42,269 nucleotides of DNA, taken from Saprospiraceae bacterium (lineage in GTDB: Bacteria > Bacteroidota > Bacteroidia > Chitinophagales > Saprospiraceae). The stretch is taken from positions 1 through 42,269 of the forward strand of contig JABAQQ010000040.1 of the NCBI GenBank assembly GCA_019187225.1, in the 5' to 3' direction. This document shows, in pieces, positions 15,685 to 22,940 of this stretch (the stretch's first letter is position 1; each line of letters begins with the position of its first letter). The position numbers and the translations under genes were made by a program. The notes beneath the pieces are model-generated. The model searched no databases and had not been told where the DNA came from. It saw nothing but the letters and a program-made list of their open reading frames with translations.

Positions 15685-17784
15685 TTAATCCTTCTCCCAA
15701 ACCCACGCGCCTTGCTCCCTGATGTCGTGAAAAGCCCACCCTGCCGCTTTACACTCCGCTTTCCAGCGTTCGGTTTGTTTCCGCGTATTGGATACATCGA
15801 ACACGGCTATCCGGAAAGGGAATTGCTTGTTGCATTCTGTTATGCTTACCCGCGGGTTTTTCGTCAGCAGCAGCACATCTATGGCGACCGGCGGCGCCCG
15901 GAGGGGTTGGACCCAACTGGCATCGTCTACGATGACTATTTTTTGGTCAAAAAAACAGGCAAAAGGCGGGACGATCAGCAAGTTCGGATTTTTGATTTCG
16001 GCGCCGCTTTCGAAAGGCACGGATTGCAGATTGCGAATGCCCGAGGCCCAGCGATTGGGTTGTGCTGCGAATAAAATCTGTTTTTCAGTTAAAGAATCAG
16101 AAAATGCCACAGCGTTCTGGCCGTCGAAAAAATCCACCAGACTGCTCTTTGAAATGTGATAGACGATCCATTTTTGCCGGGTTTTCTGATCGGTATCCCG
16201 CACTGCCCTGCACACCCCCAAAAATGTGAGAACGCCCAAAGCGCTCATCAGCCACTTTGCCTTCCGCTGTACCATCGTTGCTCCCATCAAAGCGATAAAA
16301 ATGTATAGCAAAACAGCTGCCCAGGCGCTTATCCAGATGCCGCCCACCACACTGCCGGGCAATTGCTGGATGCCGAGGATCAGTTGATTCAACCCATACA
16401 ACATCCAGAACAGCGCCTTGCCGAGCCATGTAGCCAGCCAGGGTATCAAGATATCCAGCACTACCAGCGCAGCACCACCGGCCATAAATACTGCGCCTCC
16501 GAAAACCACTGCCCATCCGGCAAGCCAGAAGTAAACGGGGAATTGATGAAAATAGTAAAGCGAAAGAGGCAGCGTTCCCAATTGGGCGGCGAATCCGATG
16601 AGCAGCACTTTCCATGCCCAATCCGCCCATACCGGCAGAATAGGCGAGATACGGTACCAACGAGGGTAGAAAAACACCATGCCTGCGACGGCGGCATAAG
16701 ACAATTGGAAACCGGCATCAAATAAAAAACAGGGATTGTACAGCAACAGGCCGAGTGCCGACGCAGCCAGAATGTTCCAGATGGAGGCATCGCGGAACAA
16801 GGCTTTGCCCACCAAATAAGTCGTAAACATGACAGTGGCCCTCAACACCGAAGCGGTGGCGCCGGTAATGAAGGCAAAGCCCCAGATGGCTGCCAGGACA
16901 ACGCCCGTTTCGGCCAAACGCCCCCATCGCCCGCGCAAACGCAACCTCTTCAACAAAAAGAACAAACCGGCATAGAGCATTCCGACATGTGTACCCGACA
17001 CTGCCAATGCGTGCATCGAGCCCGTTTCGGCGTAAGCCATGCGCAGGTCGTCGGACAAATCGTCTTTATAACCCACCAACAGTGCCGATGCGACGGCGTA
17101 TTCATCCTGTGAAGGGAAATACCGGTGTAATAAGGCCAAAAGCGTTTCCCGGCACGTATAAGCCGCAGCCCATAAGGTGTGGCCGTTGCCCGACGATATC
17201 CACACGAGCGAATCAGGCCGGACAAACGCCTGGAAATGAATGTTTTGAAAATGCAGATAGCGTCTGTAATCGAATGCGTGGGGATTCTTCGGCGGTTCAG
17301 CAGGCTGAACGCTGGCCCGGACGCCGAGGCGGTCGCCATAACGCAACTTTTTCGTTTCCCCGGTAATATCGAGGAACAAAAGAAGATTGCCGGTCGCGTT
17401 TTCCAAGGCGAAGGGCGAAGCGCCGATGGCTTCCACCCTTACCGGCACTTTCAGTTTTGCTCCCTTTCCCGGGGCGTCGTACACGGTGCCGATGAGGTAA
17501 TTATAACCATTGACCTTTCCCGAAAAATGATCCGCTTGCCGCAATTCGTTGTGCCGGACAATATGATAATAGCCGGCTGAAAAAAGGGTGAGCGAAAACA
17601 AGACGCCGAATGCCCACCGGTAACGGTACCTGTATTTTTGAAAGGCGAAAAAACAAGTGAAAACAGCAGCAATTGCCAGAGCGCAGCCAAGGCCGGGAAC
17701 AGGGGTATCCAACCAACCGCCCGAGAATAAACCGAGGGCGAACGGAATGAACAGCCGCAAGCAGGGTGAAGCGCGGAGGTTCAT
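15685..17784 (-). CDS. comEC: ComEC/Rec2 family DNA-uptake channel protein
   Basis: The 699-residue membrane protein has the N-terminal DUF4131 region (about 25-190, soluble between two groups of helices) and the competence domain (about 215-500) with the hallmark DDLRMAYAETGSMHALAVSGTH. ComEC forms the inner-membrane pore for single-stranded DNA in transformation. The C-terminal 150 residues correspond in place to the metallo-beta-lactamase-like domain of longer ComECs, but the HxHxDH zinc motif is absent, so nuclease activity is not expected from this part. That short form is frequent in Bacteroidota. Its gene precedes the HhH gene on the same strand, with a 173-base gap in between. Confidence 0.9.
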   Translation of the reverse strand: MNLRASPCLRLFIPFALGLFSGGWLDTPVPGLGCALAIAAVFTCFFAFQKYRYRYRWAFGVLFSLTLFSAGYYHIVRHNELRQADHFSGKVNGYNYLIGTVYDAPGKGAKLKVPVRVEAIGASPFALENATGNLLLFLDITGETKKLRYGDRLGVRASVQPAEPPKNPHAFDYRRYLHFQNIHFQAFVRPDSLVWISSGNGHTLWAAAYTCRETLLALLHRYFPSQDEYAVASALLVGYKDDLSDDLRMAYAETGSMHALAVSGTHVGMLYAGLFFLLKRLRLRGRWGRLAETGVVLAAIWGFAFITGATASVLRATVMFTTYLVGKALFRDASIWNILAASALGLLLYNPCFLFDAGFQLSYAAVAGMVFFYPRWYRISPILPVWADWAWKVLLIGFAAQLGTLPLSLYYFHQFPVYFWLAGWAVVFGGAVFMAGGAALVVLDILIPWLATWLGKALFWMLYGLNQLILGIQQLPGSVVGGIWISAWAAVLLYIFIALMGATMVQRKAKWLMSALGVLTFLGVCRAVRDTDQKTRQKWIVYHISKSSLVDFFDGQNAVAFSDSLTEKQILFAAQPNRWASGIRNLQSVPFESGAEIKNPNLLIVPPFACFFDQKIVIVDDASWVQPLRAPPVAIDVLLLTKNPRVSITECNKQFPFRIAVFDVSNTRKQTERWKAECKAAGWAFHDIREQGAWVWEKD

Positions 17785-17955
17785 GGAACGGGGGATTTCG
17801 TTTTCGAATGGTGTTACACTTCAAAAAATCGGCGTGTCAGATTTTTTGCGCGATAAAATTGGGGATATTCTTTCACGTATAGAAATAAAATTTAAGGAAA
17901 ATTCCCGGTATGTTGCCGGCAGCGAACAACATATTGATATTCAGAACTATATTTT

Positions 17956-19227
17956 TTAACACACGATCAACTTTTCCCTTTCCGGTCCGGTCGAGATCAT
18001 TTTCACAGGTACGCCGAGGTATTTTTCCAGATCGTGGAGGTATGTGCGGGTTTCGTCGGGCAACGACTCGAAAGTGGTGGCTGAATCGAGGGAGGCGTTC
18101 CAGCCCCGGTAACTTTTGAAAACCGGTTCTATGTCGACGTGGCAAAGGTCGAAAGGCAAATTCAGGTGTTCCCGTCCACCAAAACGGTAGTGGGTGGCGG
18201 CTTTTATTTCCGTAAAAAAATTGAGCACGTCAATCTTGGTCATGCAGATATCGGTCACGCCGTTGAGCATGATGGTGTACCGGAGTTGAGGAAGGTCAAT
18301 CCATCCGCAGCGGCGCGGGCGTCCGGTAGTGGAACCGAATTCCTGGCCTTCCCGGCGGAGTTGGTCGCCCGTTTCGTTGTCCTGTTCCGTTGGGAAAGGC
18401 CCACCACCGACGCGGGTGCAATACGCTTTGGTAATCCCGATGACGCGTCCCACGCGTTGCGGAGCGATGCCCAATCCGGTACAAACGCCTGCGGTCACCG
18501 TATTGGAAGAGGTCACAAAGGGGTAGGTGCCAAAATCAATATCGAGCATGGAACCCTGCGCCCCTTCAGCCAGAATTTTTTTGCCCGCGGCAAGCGCGTC
18601 ATTGATATAATACTCGCCGTCTACGAAAGGCAGGGAACGCAAGGTATCGAGGCTCTCAAACCATGCTTTTTCTTCCGCTTGGAGGTCGAACGGGACGGCG
18701 GGGTAAATTTTCAGGAGTTCCATATGTTTGGTTTTCAGCGACTCGTACTGCTCGCGGAAAACGGACAATTCCACATCGCCGACGCGCAGGCCGTTGCGCC
18801 CGGTTTTGTCCATATAAGTTGGCCCGATGCCTTTGAGCGTGGAGCCGATCTTCAATTTGCCTTTGTGGGCTTCACTTGCCGCGTCGAGCCAACGGTGGGT
18901 GGGTAAAATGAGGTGGGCTTTTCTGGAAATGAGCAGACGGCTGTGAAATTGCACGTCGCTTTGTTCGAGCGAACGCAGCTCGCGTTGGAAGACGACGGGG
19001 TCGAGCACCACGCCATTGCCGATGAGGTTGATGAGATTTTCGCGAAAAATACCGGAGGGTACGGTATGCAGCACATACTTGTTGCCGCCGAATTTGAGGG
19101 TGTGCCCGGCGTTGGGGCCGCCCTGGAAACGGGCGACGATGTCGTAGCCGTTGGCCAGATAATCCACGATTTTGCCTTTGCCTTCGTCGCCCCACTGGAG
19201 GCCGAGTATGACGTCTATTTTGTGCAT
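17956..19227 (-). CDS. purA: Adenylosuccinate synthase
   Basis: The 423-residue enzyme joins IMP and aspartate with GTP hydrolysis, the first committed step from IMP to AMP. The N-terminus carries the GTP loop and catalytic Asp14 (LGLQWGDEGKGK) and the catalytic His42 in GGPNAGHTL. Later family blocks include AEGAQGSMLDIDFGTYPFVTSS (about 220-241) and TTGRPRRCGWIDL near 299. Length is normal, and the conserved start fixes ATG 19227. A TACTTTTG box lies 127 bases upstream. No pur operon partners are next to it. Confidence 0.97.
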   Translation of the reverse strand: MHKIDVILGLQWGDEGKGKIVDYLANGYDIVARFQGGPNAGHTLKFGGNKYVLHTVPSGIFRENLINLIGNGVVLDPVVFQRELRSLEQSDVQFHSRLLISRKAHLILPTHRWLDAASEAHKGKLKIGSTLKGIGPTYMDKTGRNGLRVGDVELSVFREQYESLKTKHMELLKIYPAVPFDLQAEEKAWFESLDTLRSLPFVDGEYYINDALAAGKKILAEGAQGSMLDIDFGTYPFVTSSNTVTAGVCTGLGIAPQRVGRVIGITKAYCTRVGGGPFPTEQDNETGDQLRREGQEFGSTTGRPRRCGWIDLPQLRYTIMLNGVTDICMTKIDVLNFFTEIKAATHYRFGGREHLNLPFDLCHVDIEPVFKSYRGWNASLDSATTFESLPDETRTYLHDLEKYLGVPVKMISTGPEREKLIVC

Positions 19228-19354
19228 TTTGATATGGTTAGAATCTTTCCGGTTTTTTGTTTCCGGGATAGAGATCGGATATTTTGACTGTAGATCAGTT
19301 TGTTAAAAAACAAATTCCGGTTTCCGCAACCGGACACCGGAGCCAAATACGCGG

Positions 19355-19362
19355 CAAAAGTA
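19355..19362 (-). promoter_or_regulatory. -7 box upstream of purA
   Basis: Minus-strand TACTTTTG at 19362-19355 fits TAnnTTTG. It would give a 5' leader of about 120 bases. The region also holds the divergent DUF4271 promoter. No purine-riboswitch shape was recognised in the leader. Confidence 0.4.
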
Positions 19363-19449
19363 AACAGGTTTGGAAGGATTATCCGGTTTCCGCCAGATTT
19401 ACTTCCGGCAGGAAATCCGGAAAACTCCTTCAAAGCGTACAAAGCTGTT

Positions 19450-19457
19450 TACCTTTG
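19450..19457 (+). promoter_or_regulatory. -7 box of the DUF4271 gene (likely leaderless)
   Basis: TACCTTTG is followed after only 5 bases by ATG 19463. Transcription starting about 5 bases beyond the box would begin at or next to the start codon. Confidence 0.55.
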
Positions 19458-19462
19458 TGCCG

Positions 19463-20365
19463 ATGATCCGATTGGCACTTATCCTGGCTATTGTCACCGC
19501 TGTCGCCGCGCCCTCGGCAGGGCAGAACGGATCGAACCCCTTTGAGCTGAAGCACCGCCTGCCGAAAACAGCGATGGCCGCTTCAGGCGGCATGGCAGCT
19601 GCGACGAATCCCTTCGATGTGAAACCCCACAGGGCGCCGGGTGCTTCCAAAGCACTGGCGGAGAATACCACACAAGCTTTTCGTCCCTCGTCTTTTCTGC
19701 CGCGTCATGGCGATACCTTGCCAGAAATGGCGCTTTTTTGGGTGTTGTCGGGTATGTTTGCTTTTCTGACGTTCTGTGTGGCTGCCAACCGAAAGGTGGT
19801 TGGAAAGGCATGGCGGGGGTTTCTGAACGATAATGGCCTCGCAGTAGCGCACCGGGAAGCGTCGGGGTTTGTGGGGCTTGCTCCTTATTTTCTGTTGTAT
19901 GGCAGTTTTTTGTTCAACGCCGGCATGTTCATGTTTCTTTTGGCGCGGTTGTATCGCAGGGAAGCGTTCAACAACTGGGTGTTTATGTTGATATGCATGG
20001 TCGCGGCTTCCATCATTTTCCTTTCCAAGCATATTTTCCTGAACATCGCAGGCTGGCTGTTCCCGGTGGAAAAGGAAGCGCAGCGTTACAATTTTCTCGT
20101 GGTCATTTTCAACTGTGTGCTCGGGCTGTTTTTACTGCCTTTCAATTTTTTACTGGCATTTTCAGCCGAGGGTAAACCCTTTCTGGCGTTTTGGACGCTG
20201 GGTTTGGTCCTGATCTTTTATATATACCGCGCCATCCGGTCGGCAAGCATCAGCTCCAAATTTTTGGCAGACAATCAATTCCACTTTTTGTTGTACCTTT
20301 GTGCCGTCGAAATCGCACCGGTGTTACTTTTGGTAAAACTGGCGTTGATTCAGGCGAAAATATAA
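19463..20365 (+). CDS. DUF4271 membrane protein
   Basis: The 300-residue protein starts with a signal-like helix (MIRLALILAIVTAVAAPSAGQ), followed by about 70 polar residues and then six or so membrane helices from about residue 88 to the end. The pattern and its place directly before a HemD-type gene fit the DUF4271 family, which is confined to Bacteroidota and has no proven function. The frame is open to 19370, but the -7 box 5 bases before ATG 19463 fixes the start. It is probably co-transcribed with the next gene, 71 bases downstream. Confidence 0.85.
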   Translation: MIRLALILAIVTAVAAPSAGQNGSNPFELKHRLPKTAMAASGGMAAATNPFDVKPHRAPGASKALAENTTQAFRPSSFLPRHGDTLPEMALFWVLSGMFAFLTFCVAANRKVVGKAWRGFLNDNGLAVAHREASGFVGLAPYFLLYGSFLFNAGMFMFLLARLYRREAFNNWVFMLICMVAASIIFLSKHIFLNIAGWLFPVEKEAQRYNFLVVIFNCVLGLFLLPFNFLLAFSAEGKPFLAFWTLGLVLIFYIYRAIRSASISSKFLADNQFHFLLYLCAVEIAPVLLLVKLALIQAKI

Positions 20366-20436
20366 GAGGCCGTCAGCCTCTAAAATTCGGTTAACCTCGT
20401 TTTCACCTGACAAATTTAACATAAACACACTCCCGA

Positions 20437-21219
20437 ATGTCTGCAACCGCTGCACCTGTTCAAGGAGAGACCTTCAAAAAAGTCCACAACATCCTCATCT
20501 CCCAGCCAAAACCGGCTCAACGTTCTGCCTACGACGAGTTGGAAAAACGGTTTGGCGTCCGAATTGACTTCGTGCCGTTCGTTACCGTCGAAGGTCTCAC
20601 TGAAAAAGAATACCGCAAAAACCGTGTTTATCCGAACGATTACACGGCCATTGTTTTCACCAGTAAAAACGCTGTGGATCACTTCTTTCGGCTTTGCGGC
20701 GAATTGCGCATCAAAATGTCGGAAGAGACCAAATATTTCTGCGCGACGGAGACGATTGCCAATTATCTGCAAAAGTTCATCATGTTCCGCAAGCGCAAGG
20801 TATTCAACGGAGAAAAGTCCATTACCGAACTTAAATCTTACATCCTGCGCAACAAGGAGGAAAAGTTCTTCCTTCCCTGCAGCGACCAGGGCAACCCGGA
20901 AGTGACGCGTTATTTCAGAGAGCTGAAAGTACCCATTCAGGAAGCCATCATGTACCGCACGGTCAACAATGACCTGAGTGAACTGAAAGACATCAAATAC
21001 GACATCATCGCATTCTTCTCGGCGCTGGAGATCAAGTCCATGTTCGAGCAATTCCCTGAATTCAAGCAGGAAGACCGCCGCATCTGCGTATTCGGACAGG
21101 CGGCCCTGAAAGCGGTGAGCGAACGCGGTATGACGGTCAATATCCAGGCCGGAACGCCCGAAGCGCCTTCCATCGCGGTTGCGCTGGAGAATTATCTGAA
21201 GGTATCGAATAAAAGTTGA
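20437..21219 (+). CDS. hemD: Uroporphyrinogen-III synthase (HemD) family protein
   Basis: The 260-residue protein has the bilobed HemD fold pattern: ILISQPKP at the start of lobe one, AIVFTSKNAVDHFF (about 70-83), the second lobe FFLPCSDQGNPEVTRYF, YDIIAFFSALEIKSMF (about 188-203) and VFGQAALKAVSERG near the end. The enzyme closes hydroxymethylbilane to uroporphyrinogen III in heme synthesis. Sequence conservation in this family is low and Bacteroidota copies are divergent, but the DUF4271-HemD pairing supports the call. A strong terminator follows. Confidence 0.85.
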   Translation: MSATAAPVQGETFKKVHNILISQPKPAQRSAYDELEKRFGVRIDFVPFVTVEGLTEKEYRKNRVYPNDYTAIVFTSKNAVDHFFRLCGELRIKMSEETKYFCATETIANYLQKFIMFRKRKVFNGEKSITELKSYILRNKEEKFFLPCSDQGNPEVTRYFRELKVPIQEAIMYRTVNNDLSELKDIKYDIIAFFSALEIKSMFEQFPEFKQEDRRICVFGQAALKAVSERGMTVNIQAGTPEAPSIAVALENYLKVSNKS

Positions 21220-21334
21220 TTTGCGCAGGAATGGACGATTACAGATGACATGAATGCAGATTCCTGTTGTATTTTGAAGAAAATAATGTAATCTGCAATT
21301 GTCCATCAGAAAATTCTAATCGTGAACTTATCTG

Positions 21335-21371
21335 GCCGGGGCGCTACTTCAGGTAGCGTCCCGGCTTTTTT
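21335..21371 (+). terminator. Rho-independent terminator after hemD
   Basis: GCCGGGGCGCTAC (21335-21347) pairs with GTAGCGTCCCGGC (21353-21365), one G-U pair, with loop TTCAG, followed by six T. It separates the housekeeping hemD unit from the SIR2-TIR/nSTAND module. Confidence 0.92.
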
Positions 21372-21415
21372 ATGGCACTTTTATCCCGGCAGGTACGCTT
21401 TTTGCCTTTCGTAAT

Positions 21416-21445
21416 TTGTTCTTAAAGAACACGTTTCTACCTTTG
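21416..21445 (+). promoter_or_regulatory. Promoter of the SIR2-TIR/nSTAND operon with an internal palindrome
   Basis: TTTG ending at 21418, a 19-base spacer and TACCTTTG at 21438-21445 form a full consensus Bacteroidota promoter. The spacer contains the palindrome GTTCTTAAAGAAC (21418-21430; 6-bp arms around one A). In that position it could be an operator, since a protein bound there would block the promoter. The start codon follows 34 bases after the -7 box. Confidence 0.75.
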
Positions 21446-21479
21446 TTACGCCTATACATCCCAAAGCTGCAACCGTACT

Positions 21480-22835
21480 ATGCCGACTGATTCTATCGCC
21501 CAACCCGGCGGCGCATCCGAGCTTACCGATGCCATTTATCAAAACATCGCCCGCAACATCAGCGAAGGCTCCTGTGTGCTGTTTCTGGGGCCTGCGGCGA
21601 TAACGGCGAAACAACCCGACGGCTCGTACCGGCCGCTCACCGAATTGTGCGCCAACCAGTTGGCCAAAGGGCTGGGCTTGAGCAAAGAAGAAGAAAATTC
21701 GCTGTATCACGTCGCCAGTGCCCTGCGCATCCGGGCGCAGCGATCCGACACGATGCTGATCTCCGAAGTGCAGGATTTCTACAACAAAGCCGAACGCGAA
21801 GCACAACTCCATCCCATGTTGGAGCAACTGGCCGACCTGCCGTTCAAGATCATCGTTAACACCACCCCCGACGATTTTTTCGCGCGCTTCTACGCAACTG
21901 CCGTGCGCGATTACCGCTTCGATTTCTACAATTTCAGAAAACCTACTTCCGATCCGCTTTATTCCTTTGGCGACGACGCAGCGCCCCTGATCTACAACCT
22001 TTTCGGTTTTTACAAAAAATCGGAATCGCTCGTTCTGACCTACAGCGACCAATTGGCCTACGTCAACAAGATCACCGGCGCCCAACACGAACGCCTGCCC
22101 GACAGCCTGCTGGCCGCTTTTACCGTGCCGCGTTTCTACCTGTTTCTCGGATTCGATTTCGACGACTGGAGCCTGCGGGTGCTCTTCGATGCGCTGTTTA
22201 AAAATGCCCGCAGCAGCATCCAACCTTTCGCTTACCCCCTGAAAGGCAAACCGGAAGCCGACCCCTATGCGAAGGTGTTTTTCCAGGGCGAATTCCGCAT
22301 GGAATTCCCCAAAGTGGACATAGAAACCTTTGTCAACAACCTGCTGGACCATATTGAAAAGCTCGATGGCCACGCTTCCAGCGACAGCGCCGCGCCGCTG
22401 GCCGAAGCCCTTATCCTGCACAACGAGGCTAAAGACGATCAGGAATGCCAGGCGCTGTTGAGCCATCTCAAACCCCTGAAAATCCGCACGCTGACGCTCC
22501 GCGACGCGGTTGGTCAGGGCGATGTGCAAGCCTGGATCCGTAATACTCTCGACTCGGTACAGGTCGTTTTGCCCCTGGTAAGCGCCGACTTTTTCGATCA
22601 TTCCAACCCCGCACTGCCCCTGCTCGATGAGATCGTGCGGCGCAACGACCCGCGCAAGCGTTTTCTCGTGATGCCTGTTTTAATAAAAAACTGTGCAATG
22701 GACGCTACGCCACTCGGTCAATTGCGCACTACCCGCCCCCCAAAAGGCGAGGCTGTATTCGGCAGCGGCCAGGAGAACAAACACCTCGCTGATATTGCGG
22801 AAAAATTGAAGATTTATATCGAAAACCTCACCTGA
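21480..22835 (+). CDS. SIR2-like NADase domain fused to a C-terminal TIR domain (predicted immune effector)
   Basis: The 451-residue protein has two parts. Residues about 15-270 match the SIR2-like family seen in bacterial conflict systems: CVLFLGPAAI (nucleotide-binding loop, about 33-42), LADLPFKIIVNTTPDDFFARF, PLIYNLFGFYKK and VLTYSDQLAYVNKI. Residues about 307-451 match a TIR domain: LLSHLKPLKIRTLTLRD, VQVVLPLVSADFF, LLDEIVRR with a Glu at the likely catalytic position, FLVMPVLIKNC, TPLGQLR and IAEKLKIYI. SIR2 and TIR domains can both hydrolyse NAD+, so the protein may deplete NAD+ on activation. The TIR start lacks the usual Y/F-S-x-x-D, so one domain may be a receptor rather than an enzyme. 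No signal peptide. The partner nSTAND ATPase gene follows 105 bases later. Confidence 0.85.
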   Translation: MPTDSIAQPGGASELTDAIYQNIARNISEGSCVLFLGPAAITAKQPDGSYRPLTELCANQLAKGLGLSKEEENSLYHVASALRIRAQRSDTMLISEVQDFYNKAEREAQLHPMLEQLADLPFKIIVNTTPDDFFARFYATAVRDYRFDFYNFRKPTSDPLYSFGDDAAPLIYNLFGFYKKSESLVLTYSDQLAYVNKITGAQHERLPDSLLAAFTVPRFYLFLGFDFDDWSLRVLFDALFKNARSSIQPFAYPLKGKPEADPYAKVFFQGEFRMEFPKVDIETFVNNLLDHIEKLDGHASSDSAAPLAEALILHNEAKDDQECQALLSHLKPLKIRTLTLRDAVGQGDVQAWIRNTLDSVQVVLPLVSADFFDHSNPALPLLDEIVRRNDPRKRFLVMPVLIKNCAMDATPLGQLRTTRPPKGEAVFGSGQENKHLADIAEKLKIYIENLT

Positions 22836-22886
22836 TGCTACCATGCCGCCCCACAAGCTCCGAACCTTTAAAAGGCAAATGCCCCT

Positions 22887-22933
22887 GATGCCCCCCATGA
22901 CTACAATGACCCCAATGACCCTAATTACCTTAT
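22887..22933. repeat. ATGACCCCA-type tandem phrases between the SIR2-TIR and nSTAND genes
   Basis: Units CCATGACTACA, ATGACCCCA, ATGACCCTA and ATTACCTTA follow one another and end 8 bases before the nSTAND ATG. They contain several ATG codons out of frame with it. The last unit (TTACCTTAT) is close to a -7 box and could give a second promoter. Confidence 0.65.
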
Positions 22934-22940
22934 TTACGCT

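Noticed and set aside
20416-21306. 296-codon minus-strand frame over hemD
   Set aside because: Shadow of the HemD frame; composition His/Phe/Val-rich and no motifs.
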